Positions 10,485-42,200 of a DNA stretch of 64,000 nucleotides are shown piece after piece. Made by a program: the position numbers and the translations under genes. The stretch lies in NCBI RefSeq assembly GCF_031877795.1, contig NC_133932.1, positions 39,384,180-39,448,179 on the forward strand, given 5' to 3'. The first letter of the stretch is position 1. Each line of letters begins with the position of its first letter. A model generated the notes under the pieces. It saw nothing but the letters and a program-made list of their open reading frames with translations. It was not told where the DNA came from and made no database searches. This DNA comes from Strix aluco (lineage: Eukaryota; Chordata; Aves; Strigiformes; Strigidae).

Positions 10485-13400
10485 TATAAAAAAAGATAAG
10501 CAATTTATTGTTCGTTTTAATTCATACTTATCTTCAGAAGTGCTCTCCACCCATCCCTCAGCAATTTTGTGGTGGTTTTAGAATTTTGTTTCTGATCTGA
10601 TTTCGTGTCTCATACTTAACCTGCTGCTTAAACCTGGCTTGTCTGTGTCAGCATGTGCCTTGTTGTATCAGGCATAAGCAACGACAGAAATTACATATTA
10701 GGTTAGGTGCTGTCTGATATGGACTCCCTGTGTCCTCTGGGAACCCAGGGTTAGTCTCCACACCACCTCCAGCCCTAAACCTCTTTCTTGTGCTAGCTCC
10801 CACTCCTCCTGCAATTGCATTAATATTAAATCAGCAAACAGCTTCTGCTCTGCAGTTCCCAAATGCCGGCTGGGCAATTAGGAAATTATCTGGGTGAAGA
10901 TTTACTGAAGAGGAAAAGCCCATGGGAATTTCAGTCCCTCCTTCCCCCACTCCTTCCCACAGCTGGGGCAGTACACAGAGCCACTGGGGCCATGTTCCCC
11001 CAAAACACAGTCGTGAAGGAAACTTCACCACTATTCAGATGATCAGATGAGAATAAGGCTTACTGGAATGCTTATTTTGGAATTAAACCTTTCAAAGACA
11101 TGACTATTGTAGGTATTAGCACAGGAATGACATTACCTTTGGTCTTTTTGCAATAAATGAACTCTCTGGAAAACATTGCCAGAGGTAATCCATTGTAGGA
11201 AAATCTTGTGGGCTATCTGATGTGACACAGAGCATGCAGGTCTCTCATAAAGAGGTTGCAAATAACCCTAACCCCAGGAAGAATTGTGTTTTCTGGGCAT
11301 TGCAGTTACAGAATAACCCAGCCACCCCTTCCTGGCTACCTCCTGAAGCAGCGCCTGCTCAAAGAGAAGATGCAGTAAAAAAAAAGATTCAGTGACCAAA
11401 CTGCAAGAAACAGAGATCTTTTCAGCCTAAAATAAACAGACATATGGATGCACATTTGGAGGGACAGAAGATAATTTTGAAATAAAATACTTGGTTTAAT
11501 AAAACTTTTTTTTAATGAAACATTTTCTTCACAAAAGATCTAAATGACAAGTTTGGGGACTTTGAAAAATTTCCCCATGCCCTTTTTTTGGGTGAGGTAA
11601 AAGCTTGCTAAACTTTATCCAAATGCTCAGGTAATTTGCCCACCACCACCCACCCCGCCCCCGAGCTGCTATGCAGTCTGACTCTGGCATCACCAGCCAT
11701 ACGGGTGGTCACGCAGCCCGTTTTGCCCCTGGCAGGTGAGGACGGCAGGCATCTTGAGATGGGGTTTCCTACTTTGCCTGTGCCTGGGCTAAGGGCAGAG
11801 GAGGAGCTGGTCTGTGGGGTCTGACTGGGGTTTTCAGTGGCACCCTTGTCATGCTTCCAGTCCACACAGACACACCAGGCGCTTCATAGCCTGTTGCACC
11901 TAATAAAAATGTGGCCCGTGGGTACTTAATCTTACCTTGCTGTTCTGCGGTGCTTGTACTTAAGCATTACTAAGTTGAAAAAACACAAGAGCACATCGCA
12001 CAGCTGTTTATTCCACAGCAGGCTCGCACCGCCCTGTCCTTTATCTGAAGAGTTACCTTGTGGCTTTTACCCTGCAGGATCCCGCTGACTAAACAGCAGC
12101 GTCCTCAGACTGGGAAGCAACGACTGGAGAGAACTGGCCAGCCAGCCATAAAAAGAGAGGGAGGCACAGGGAGTGAGGGAGGCAAGAGCACCGGGACGGC
12201 TCCTGGCTCTCACATGACAGTGTAACAGGAGAGTTCATGCCCATGCAGAGGGAGAGGGCCTCTGCTTTTAAAGCATCAAGATTCTTTGCAGAGGCAGTTT
12301 CATAGTGCCCATCCTGGCAGGGTCGGAAGGGATGCAGCATTCATGTTTTACTTCTGGGTGCTTGGAAGGAGAGATCTTTCATGACCACAGAGCCATCCCT
12401 CTGGTGAATTTTTCTCCTAGAGGAGACAATCTGGTTTTAAAATGTTCTTCATTCTACCGTACCACGTTTTTTCCTCCCGTGTAGTCTAATAATCAAAATG
12501 GCTTTGTCAAAGCAGTTGAAAGCTCCATGCTAGGGCTTGATAGGATGTCAGGAGAAGAAGGGTTAGCAATGTTCTAAGGAGGCCCAGCAGATAATTCAGG
12601 GCAGAACAGGCTTTCTTAGCTCTTGGCTTATCTTTGGCCATCAGAGAAAGCCATTTTATGGTGAGGACATGGGGTCAAAACCACTACTGGCCAAGCTGAC
12701 TGGGACTGTGAGTTGGAATACTGATCAGAATACCCACTACCTGAATTACGTGGGTAAACTAGGAAAAAAGGAGGATCTTACCTGCTGTTAAACGTATTTT
12801 TCACCTGTTCAACACACTTGGTGTAAAAGCCTTATTTTAGTACAAAACTATTCCAGCTGAAATATGACATATGCCATCTGTCCAAAATACAGATTTTATG
12901 AAGCCCTCCTCCCTGTAATTTAAGTCTTACCAAAAACAGATAAAGAGTTTAATTGCCAGTGGCTAGACCCCACTGACACTTCTGAGCAGCACTGTGTTTT
13001 GTGACTAGTCTCACCTCAGCAGGGATCTGTAGGACAGAGTGAGGTACTCGGTGTGAGGTGCACTAGCCCAAGCCTGTCACAGTCCAAGGCAGAAATGGAT
13101 TAGAAAAGTTACATTTTTGTTACCGAGTTGGAGAAGCCATTCACATCCACCTGTTTCAGGAGAGGTCAGCATTTGCTTGTACAACCCATGGATGTTTTCA
13201 GCACATCTGATGTGCTGCCTTTGAGGCATCTACTGTTGGTGGCTGTAGGGAGAGCAATGCACCGAGAGACAGACAGGGGAAGAGCAGACCTGCTAGCCTT
13301 TTTTAGGAGGACACTGGAAGGAACCCAAGGCACGAGCAGCTCCAAACACGCTGGGTTTCCCACCCTTCGCAGGTCAGTCCCGCTGTGCTTGCCCCATGGG

Positions 13401-16324
13401 GCTGATCAGCGCATTCCCATAGCCTGACGGGCCCAAAAGGCAGCGGTCTCACTGTGATGAATTAGCATATTGCCTTCACTCCAGTTTCCCCACGGACATG
13501 GAGTATCTGTTGCATGCCCCACCATGCAGGGAAGACAGGGACGGTCGGTGCATGCAGGCCACTTGCCCTGTTTATTTGGGTATACAGATCCAGCTGGTTA
13601 CCACTAGAAGAAGCAGTGACTTTTCAAAGCCTGAGAGTTAGCAGGTGTGAAAGAGGAAGGTGCATTTGTTTGAAGAAGCTATGGTGTATTTTTAGCTACT
13701 GAAAGAGTAGTGTAACCTGCAGTGTAAACAGCACTTGGCTTCTCCCCTAAATAAGGGCAGATTTTTTTTTTTCTTAAGTCTAAGGCAGGGGTGCGCAAGT
13801 GATGGAAGGTGACTTGGCTGTTCTTCTTACTGCCATGCCATGGGTGAGGTCCTGCAGGCTCTCCCCTCGCTCACTGTCCTCCAGCACTACAGCCACCAGG
13901 TGACTCTTGGCATTTGGCACCCAAGTGGTTGGACACAGCCATGACACATGGCTCTCCTCCACTGTTCCCCCTGACCCTAGGGAAGGCACAGGGACAGTCC
14001 AGATTTGTAGGAGTCTGTTTGATGCAGCAGCCATACCCAGCTGAGCAACCCTTGCCTGCAGCCATCCATCCCACCCTTGTTCCAGCCATCCCCTCACACA
14101 CTGCCCTCTCCATTAGGGAATCCTAGAAAAACAAACCAGAAAACTGATTTCACTGATGAGGTAATGTGGTGTGGGGGGAAAGCTGCATTTCAGCTGGATG
14201 TCATCTGCAACACAGTTCACTGTGCACAGCTTTGGGGCCAAGCCAGGGCCCCGGCGGGCAAGACGGCAGGGTGTGAGCATGGCTGCAGCACAGGCTTGCC
14301 AGAGACTGTGGGAGAGGGCCCACCCGGGCTCTGTGGGACCCACACGCACACTGAGCATCCCTGCTGTATGTGTTTAACCCCTCAGCAAGTGGGGCCAGCA
14401 CCCTGGTGCAGGCCAGGCTCCTTGTGCCCTTGAAGGGGCTGTGCCTCTGCTTGCCTGCACACAGCCCCTTCCCTCTCCAAAGGTCCATTTCTGATAAGCC
14501 TGCATAGATAAAGGACGCCTTCAGGAATATTTCATAAGCAAAGCTCAAACACGTCTGCCTTACCTTGCAGTAGCAAAAGGTAACGGCACTTCCATCAGCA
14601 ACACAAGTGTGAGTTGGTGTTTGTTGGTTTTTTTTTTCCCAAAGGGAATTTATTGCCTTTGTAAGATAGCTTTCTGGACTGAAGTCCTCTGTTTATCTCC
14701 AGAGCTAGTACATCAGATTGTACCCAGTAATTTTCCCCTGTGCTGGTGACCCGTGAGGAGGGGCACCTCCGCAGCTGGGGCCAGTTCAGTTCTAGCAGTG
14801 ACATTAGGCAGTTCCTCAGAAGTCAGGAAAGGTCTTGCCTTCTCCTGCAAAAATAGGGTGCGTGCAGTCCCCTGCATCCAACACTCAAACCTGGGGGCTG
14901 CTGCTAACGGGATGCCCTTGGGGCACGCCGAAGAGCCCTGGATGTTTCTCTCAATAGCTGCACTGGCTAAAACCACCCCTATTCTACCTTACCAGGGTAT
15001 TTAACTGGTTTGCCTCCCTGTTTGTGACTGTGACCTTGGGCCAGGGGCAGGAGCAGCAGCATGGAGCAGGGGCTGCGGCTGGGCCAGGCATGCCTTGAGC
15101 CTGGTGGCAGGTGGAACTTGATCCCACATGCTGCCTGCTGCTCTCTGTGCCTGGTTAGCCTTTGGCCTTTCTGCTGAAACGCTCTTGCCTTGCACGGGCG
15201 AGCCCAGGAGCAACATCAGCCCTCTGTGTATCAGACTGCAATGTCAGGATCCTTTCTGCCTCTGAGTGGACTGCCAAAAGGTAAAGGTAAGGTAATGATC
15301 TGCAATTGCTGCCAGCAATGACAGCATTTCAACTAATCACATGAAAAGGATGTGTAAGGTAAAGAAAGTTTAGCATATCATTTTCCTGCTGTGTCAGTCA
15401 CCCCATGCTGCTGGAGAGCACACTGCATCAGGAGTAAGAAGATAAAGCTGAGGACAGAGCACTGTGTGTGTGTGAGGAGGTAAATGAACTGTGCCCCAAT
15501 ACAAAAACCCAGAATGCAGGCGAATGAGCCAGCAAGTTCATGCCATGTGCCTGTGGGACTGGTCCCGGCCCCTGAGGCAGGCAGAGGAAGCCCCCCTGCA
15601 CCTCTCCACCCACCAGCCTTCCCCCGTCTCTGCGAGATGGAACAACATCCCAGTGAGACTGGGCGACAGGGGCTTAAGCTATTTGGACAGGGCTGAGCAA
15701 GGACTGACTGCATAAGGAAAGGGGGACCGAAAAAACAAGGGAGATGAGGAGTTTACTCACTTGCCCAGCAGACATAAACCACCTCCACCATGGTTTAACT
15801 TGAGCAAATTGACCAAAACGCTGAGCAGCAGCACAAATACACAATCAGCTCCTTTGGTTTCTCCAGGCTGCTCCTCATGCACAGAACACCACCCATGCAC
15901 CTCGCTTGAATTTGTGCACCTTTTAACATTACAGCTTCACCTTAATTCCCAAAAGACATTGCCTTCTCACAGAAACACTGGCTGGCCCACACCCCTTGAA
16001 TTTTTCAGAAATATCCAATTGGCCACACAGGCACCTGTTGCTCTAGAAACTTCCCCAGTGGCATCTGAGCCCTAGCTCAACATCCCTCCTTTCCCAGGCT
16101 GTACAGAAACACGGGGAGTGGAGCAAAGCCAGCCCTGAGAAGCAGATCGTGGGCTGGCTCATTGACAGTCCTGCCCTACCAGCAGCTCTCTGGAGACAGA
16201 AGAACTGCGGAGCATCACAGTCCACACACTGAAAGCGAAAGGTCTTCTGCAGCTGACAGAAACGTCTCACAGGCTACAGTCTAATACACTGTGAACTTGA
16301 GCTGCCATTAAGAAACCCAGAGTC
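10485..16324. other. intergenic region between the CBS-like promoter and the CBS 3' end
   Basis: No gene, RNA or clear repeat was seen. Open frames on both strands are short and lack homology. A plus-strand GGGTATAAAAAAAG is at about 10,483, next to the promoter region, with no gene behind it. Confidence 0.6.
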
Positions 16325-16343
16325 ATTCTGCAATCAAACAGTG

Positions 16344-16349
16344 TTTATT
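16344..16349 (-). terminator. distal poly(A) signal AATAAA (minus strand)
   Basis: The minus strand reads TTCAATAAACACTGTTTGAT, a typical vertebrate 3'-end context. It is a candidate distal end for CBS. A plus-strand AATAAA lies only 35 bases away at 16384-16389. Confidence 0.45.
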
Positions 16350-19300
16350 GAACTTTATCTTGTACATTTGTGAACATTTGTGCAATAAATACAGCGCATA
16401 GTATTGATTTTTCCCAGCTCCTTAAAGCATAAAAGGACTTCCCTTTGTCATGGTAGTGTGTTGACACTACACGGTAAGAAAGGCTGTTGGATGACAGTGA
16501 CAGTGCTAGGCAACACCTCACCGTGAGCATATTGTGTGACATTTGTTAACAGCAAGAAGTGGTGTTCAGAAACCATTGAGCGACAAGCTTGGTGGGCAGA
16601 TGAGACTGGTCTGGCTGCTTAGAGGAACCTCAGCTAGACAGAGTTCTGGAGTCAACCACAGCTTGTGCAAGAAGTGGGAAATAACATTGGACACAACAAC
16701 TTCAAAATGATCCTCAAGTTATTGCCTGATAGCTGTTTGCAAAATATTATACAGATTTTACTGGCTAATTGTCTTCAGGTAAGAAAATAAAAAGTATTTT
16801 TGCAGAGCCAACATTAGACCAAAAGGACTGATATTCTCTTATAGTGACAAACAAATACAGCATAAATTGTTGATATAAATATCCATGTGCAAAATAATTT
16901 TCAGACATATGGTTAGCACTTGCTTAACCAGCACAGGTAAACAGAAGACACAGGCACCCACTTCAGAAGAAAAAACAAACCAAACCAAAACAGTTCTGTT
17001 CAAGCTCTGGACTTGAACTTCAGGTTAAACACCAAACTGCAATGTCTTTCTTGGTCCTCACAGTATTTGAAACAAAGAGTCCACAGTTATTACAACCCTA
17101 CCACTACTAACCAGGACCAGGCTCATAACAACATTCTCGTGCATGCAAAAAAGCATCACGCTCGTAAGCTTTTGCATCAGAGAAACTTCAGCCCTGCAGG
17201 ACTCCCTGTCCCCTTCTCTTTGCCGCCTTCATCCCTACTGTGGGAAAGAGCTCTGGAAAGTTTTTCAGTCATTCATCAACCCCATCTATTTCCCCAGTTC
17301 CTCTGGTCAAAGACAGTTGCTACTGGGCATAAGAGTGGCTGGTGGCCACCGTTTTCTCCTTGTGCCAGTGTAGAACAGCAGACAGCTCCTGCTCTTGCCA
17401 AACCGCACAGACAGAGGCACACAGGTAGATTTCTTTGGATATGTTGGCTTACTTGACTGCTTTAGACTCACATCCCCTCTTCCCTACCAGCTCTGACCAC
17501 CTCTTCTTTCTCAGTCAGCAATACTCCCTGTTTTCATAACACTACAGAGACTAATTTATGAACAGTAAACTCAAAAAGCAAATTAAAATCTTTACACTTC
17601 TCTGTGTCACAGGTAAAGCCACCCATTAATCTTCTGTTGCTCCAACTCTAACACAGCAATCTTACTTCTCTCTTGTACTGCTGTTCTGGAAAGCAACTTT
17701 GGGAATCTCCTTCTACCCTCCTCCTGTTTCTTGTTGAATTCAGTTAGGCTGGGACATGGAGCTTTTACAGGCACAAAAAGGAAAAAAAACCCCAAACACT
17801 TAAGTACTCCCCCTCCCACCACTGCCACCAAAGGTCAGATGGAAAAGGGGAAAAATCAGATAAAAGCAAGTAAAGTAAATTTTCCAAGGGCAAGAGTAAT
17901 GCCAAAATTTAGCAGCAGTGCAACTACGATTGCAGCAAACCCTTCAGTTAGTAGCATCTAGTGAAGCACTTTTAACAGTGTGAGAATCAAAGGATATAGT
18001 AAAAAATACAAATAATCAAAGAAGTAAGTCCCTCTCAGCCTTCCTTGTAAATTAAGAATAAATATGAAAATATATCAGACAACAGTATTTGAAATAACTG
18101 GGAAAGGAGTTTAGAAGCTTGGCTGAAATACTAATGTCTCAAAGGATACAAGTGACCATTCACAGACTGTCTACACTAAGAAACGTATAGGATGTCAGAA
18201 ACACTCAGGGCAAAGACTGTGCCCTTAATCATGATAAGCTATTCACGACCCCTTGGGAAGTAGATCAAAAATACACTTTGAAAGATAAGTTACTAGGTTC
18301 TGGCAAGCAGCAACAGAGGTAAGACAGAACTGTTTAGCCTAGAAAAGCTAATCCAGATTTGAAAACAGTGTCTTTAACACACAAGTACACACATCCGATA
18401 CTCACACTAGTTCAGCTTTCCACTAGTCAAAGCACCCAAGCTGGGGTTGCTACTACACTGAGGGGGAACAGTGAGAAAGAAATCACTGCACAGCATAAGA
18501 GTAAAAAAAAAAAAAAAAAAAATTTTAAAAAAAATCAACCATCCTTTAGAACCAATTATTACTGAAGTTGCACATTTTTAGATTTTATAGTAGTTTATTC
18601 CAGAGCCTTAGGAAAAGTTGTCTTAAATCCTAAATAAGTATATGAACTTGATTGTTAAACCATAGTTTAAGGTAAGCATGAGTCATGTTACTTCAGTAAT
18701 AGCCCTGATCTGAAGGGACAGCCAATGTCTAAGGAAATAAACTGAAAAAGGGCAGAATGAACTCAGCATTCACCACTATGGCATTATAGAATTATTAGAA
18801 ATCAGTCTGAGGCTTTTTATTATTACAACAAAGTTCTCAACATTCATAAATTTAAGGTGAGAGAGAAGCAGCTAGAAAACAAACGAGGCTGCCCCAGTGC
18901 TGGCAGGCAGACATCACCACTGGTGTCACTTCTTTGGCTCTGAGCACTTGCCTCCCTCATCCAGGCCAGCATCACCCAAGGCACAACTGATGTTTTTTGC
19001 TCAGCACTGACATGGGACAGGGGGGCTTCCACCACCTCTGTCCTCCATGCACACACTTCCAAAATGTACAGCAAATTCCACTGCCACAGGGAGGCCAGCA
19101 AGGTAGAAAGAAATCTATATACAGGAGATAGCAATTGTGATTTTTAAATAACCCCTTTGTTTTCCCTTAGTTCACTCACAACTCCCTTCAGTTTTTTGTT
19201 TGTTGTTTTTTTTTTAAACAAAAACAACCCAAAACCACAACTTTGCTATCTTACCAGCAATAGCCCCAGCCTAAATAGTACTTTTCTACTTCAGTGGAAA

Positions 19301-20263
19301 GAGAGACAATCTAAAAGTGTAACTCCTTGCTGATCAAAAACTATTCTTGGCAAAAGGTCAGTCAGAAGATTAGAACAGTCTTTATGAAGATGAAGAACAA
19401 CTACTTTTCTCTTGTAACCACAGGATGATTCCACTCATCATTACTACTAGCAGCAGTCGGTAGCCTGAGCCCAGCAGCAAACAGATGGGGCTGCTAGTGC
19501 CAAACTCCACCACAGCTACGCCAATCAAACATTACTGAAGAATCCAGAGTTACAGAAGTGGTGAAAAGTTGTAGCTGCACACACCTACTCTACATTAGTC
19601 TGTGTACTCTTGACAGTGCCAGTCCGCATCACATTTGCCAGTTACTTCCAAGCTTGGCTACAGTGAATTCAATTAACAGTAGGGTTTTTCTCCTGGAATA
19701 AGGCACTACAGTGTAGGAGCACTTGAACAGGACTTGAAAGCTCTTGACAGGTTACCTTTGGCTCTTCTAAAACTGGCATAAGAAGCAGCACTTTAAGAGA
19801 AATAAGAGGGTGGGGAGGTAAGGAGAAGGCACTAGATGAAACAGCATGATTTTCAAAAACCTTCAGGCAAGAAGCTTGATCTTACCTTTTAATCTTTTCA
19901 CTGGTGCTTACTTATCAGAGTACAACTGGAAAAAAAGAAAGGTCTGCCTTTGCACTGAAAGTGGGAGCACCATGTAAAACAAAGTCACTAGTTTATGTTA
20001 ATCACTTCTCTGTCAGGCTTCCAACTCAAATCAGTTTTTCCTCAGAGCAGCTGCTTGAAACAAGCCTCAACTCCAGCCCTCAGGATTTCCTCCTGCTTTA
20101 CACTGATTTCACCAAAACGGAAACCCCTCTTTCTTCTTTCCATGCCCCAGTGCCATTTTTGTTTCCACACAGGTCTTATCTAACTTAACACCCTGCACCA
20201 AAAAAAAAAAAAAAAAAATCCAAAACTTTCCAGAGCTCTTTTGGGCCTCTGCTTCAGTAACTC

Positions 20264-20269
20264 TTTATT
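20264..20269 (-). terminator. proximal CBS poly(A) signal AATAAA
   Basis: The first canonical hexamer after the CBS stop, about 355 nt downstream. It is the simplest candidate for the short 3' end. Confidence 0.5.
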
Positions 20270-20624
20270 TCAACACATTTTATGAATCTGAAACAATGTT
20301 TTGGAAAGTCAGACTTTAGAGGTAACAAGTAAGGAACACACCAGTTAATTTAAGCAATATTTTTACATACATATATATAGGTAAAAAAATAAACTGTCTT
20401 GATAAGAAATATTGTGTAACCTGATCAAGAAACAAGTCCCCAGAAGCTGTGCAATACAGTAAAATGCACTAGCTGCATAGCTGACACCAGGATAGCTAAC
20501 TGCTTATTTTCAGAATTTTTGAAAAAACATCCTAAGGACAGACCATTCTACCTAAGAAATAAACCTGATACTTCTTTGGAGATTGCAAAATGTTGATGAA
20601 GAGGCTCCATGTTGCTACTTGACT

Positions 20625-39219
<18,595 letters not shown>

Positions 39220-39225
39220 TTCATC

Positions 39226-42200
39226 CTTGAGGGAGAGGAAAGGAAAAAAAAAATTAAAAAAAACCCCAAATCAGAGTGATTCATATGCTCTGCTGTAACA
39301 GATGTAACAACATCTTTTGAGACTATCAAAGTTATTCAAGTTCTGCACCACGGGAAACCACCCATTCAAATCATTGCCTACCCTACAATAGCTAAAAAAT
39401 CATGTTACTAATGAGTACTTACTCTTGTTTCTGTCCCTTCACCAATACATCTATTTCCTGTCTAGTGTTTCATCATGCAGTTCTTTGGAGGGAAGCCTGA
39501 ACAGAAATTACCTGGTGGTAATTTTCAAGACAGCAGTATAGCCTATAAGCCAAAAGAGGCAGTGGCAACAAGTAGCTTTTAATATCCAAGAACAGGTTCT
39601 GCCACTGACTATAAGAGATCCTGTCACTATACCCAAGACCCATGCATTAGTGGAGAGAGCACATTATGCCTCAGTTAGACAAGTCCCATCATCAAGTGTC
39701 CCCATCTTGTTTTCCCCTTATATGAAAAAGGTCACAACAAGTGGCTGTTTTAATGTTCAGTTTTATTTCCATAGTACTGTGAAGACAGGGAAGCATTTCA
39801 GCATATTTTTGATTTGCCAAATCCTTATCACCAAAACAAGAATCTTGCACTGCAATGTTGAGTGCAAAAGCTCAATACAGTGCCCTACATGAAGAGAACT
39901 TAAAATCACTGAAGCATGGGCTTACTGTAACTAGCCTCCATAAATGTCAAGGAAACAGGACTAGTCTCATAGGAGACACCCCTCCCACACCAAAAGCCAG
40001 CTCTCTGGAATAAAACCTCCCCATTCCAAGCAGAGAGGAACAGAGTAAGCCTATTTGTTGACCAATTAGAAAATGGTGCCAAAGACTCTCCATTGCTACT
40101 TGTGGTCACCAAGGACAACTCTTCCAGGAAGGCCACTGGTTTCAATAGCACCTACCTCCACAGCATTCCAGCAAAAATACCTAGAAATCCCTCTGAAAAC
40201 AGATAGGGCTTTCCCAAATTATGGTGACAGAAAGACAGGCAACAGTATTCCCCAAAGACCAATGGGTACCTTAGATACAGAAACAGGCCTTTTGAATATC
40301 AACTTCTCCATGTTGTTGGTGAAGGTGACGGTACAGTAGACTGGACCTTTTTCAGGAGACTGAGTACTGTGGGTCACAAGACTGGAATCTTCTTCAAAGC
40401 TACAGATCATGGAAGTTAGAAAAAAAATACATCAGGAAAGTCTTGTAGGAGCAAGACACATGTCCCACTTCCATGGGGAAAAAAAGAAGCTGCAAAACAA
40501 GTGAAGATGACTTGTATAAACAGGATAAAAAAAAATAAATCATCCAGCAGAGATACTGTGCAAGACCAATTGAGGGTCTCCTGACCCTGTTCTTCCCACG
40601 TTACCTAATGTTCCCTCTGTCCTGCCCGCCACAGCTCAGAACCAGTAAAGTAAGTAGAAAACATCTCTGTTGGACTATCTGCAATTCCATAAGCTTGAAA
40701 GCCACACAAAGTAATAGAAAATACTCCAGTTCACAGGATACATACTTCTAGAGACACCAAGGGTGAAAGGCCTTCATGAGGCCATCACCAAAAGACCCTG
40801 TAGACAACTTAAGAAAAGGCTTTATACAGGAACACTTGCAGAGGCCTCTCTACCCTTGAGAAGCCCAAAATCTTGCAAGTTCCTACCTGAATTAGTGTTG
40901 CATGCGCAACTATAGTGATGCTGGATGTAGCACATGCAGCAAACACTTCAACCACAAGGAAGCCTTCTAGCAGGCTTTTTGTTTCAGAAATTAGTAAATA
41001 TAAAATGGAAGCCAGTAAGTTCATTTCTCCTACTCCAGCCAGTTGTTCATAGAGCACTGCCTGCTTCCTGTTCACTGAAGACAAAAATATGGCTGAAGTC
41101 TTGGAAAGCATGGCAGGTTGTTTCCCAATATTTGTTTTTTCTCATCACCATTTTGCAGCAAGGTTCTGCTCTTTCCATTATTGAACTGTGCTAGGAAAGC
41201 ACAGGAAAGGGTGTCCCCCCGTCTCACCCTCCTCCTTCTGACAAATGCACGCAAAACAGATACAGCTTAGATCAGACAAAATTGATGGTCTGGTGACACA
41301 CTGGAAAAAATTCTGAAGCACAGTATCAGTGAACTTTAGCATTTGATCCTGCAAGTTAGCATGCTCCACTAACCGCTACTGCCTTATGCACAGCAATTCC
41401 TTTCTTGCATGCTGATTTGAAGAAAATGCCTAAAGCATCTAAACTGTCCTTCTTTAGGAAAAAAAGCCTCTGAAAGGGCCAACTTTCCAGACTAAGGCTT
41501 GAAATAATTCTCCTTCTGGATATAAAGACTTCCATGCCACCAAAATTATATGAGTCTATTTTATTTAGCCTAATGCATGCCCAAGAGCCAAGATGGACTA
41601 CATCCTGTCCTAGACTACTGACCAGGACTAGGCTGAGACACACCAGTCCAAGAAAGCTAACATCCCACAAATATACATCATCTTACACCAACCAGTCTTT
41701 GTTACCAGAAATTAGCCTACTTCCCATTCCAGAATGAAACACAGACTTCATTTCTATTTCTAGAAGGTCCCTGGTTCACAGTTCAGAATTTCAGCATTTT
41801 TTTAGTAAAGAAATATACTGAAGAAGTTTCAAGTCTTTCTATAAGCCACATCCACATGTTCCTTCAGACAGCTGGCATGCAATACTGGACATGGACACCA
41901 ACTGCCTCTGCTCACAGGTAACATGGACAGTATTTACAAAGTCCATCTAATAAAGGGACCTTGCTGCCAAAGAATCAAACCATTTCAACATGCAGGAAGG
42001 GATTATAGACAAAGCAGCAAGGCGTTATAGACAGGACACAGCAGATTTTGGTCATCTTCTTGGCTCTCATAAAATAGGAGTGCAAAACCTTTAAAAGCTT
42101 TAAATCACCAATCCTCAGTGTCCTTCAAGAGGGTCCAAAACTTGAGGAGAAAGGGAGACAAATTTGCTGCAGTAAAAGTTTCAGAGGTTTCAAAAAATAA

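Larger units (their letters stand above)
16325..20624 (-). other. CBS: putative CBS 3' UTR region with several poly(A) signals
   Basis: No exon-like ORF homology was seen here on either strand. On the minus strand the nearest AATAAA after the stop is at 20269-20264, others lie near 18815 and 18595, and a strong-looking one is at 16349-16344. A-tracts of about 20 (plus strand) sit at 18503-18522 and 20200-20218. The short form would give a UTR of about 0.38 kb, the longest about 4.3 kb. The true 3' end cannot be fixed from sequence alone. Confidence 0.5.

Noticed and set aside
10483-10496. Plus-strand TATAAAA as a promoter for a rightward gene
   Set aside because: No first-exon donor, gene or conserved frame follows to the right. 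The minus-strand reading has more promoter elements.
10485-20624. PKNOX1, the expected neighbour of CBS in mammals
   Set aside because: No homeodomain or PKNOX-like coding exon was found on either strand. It may lie left of the window beyond the CBS-like gene.
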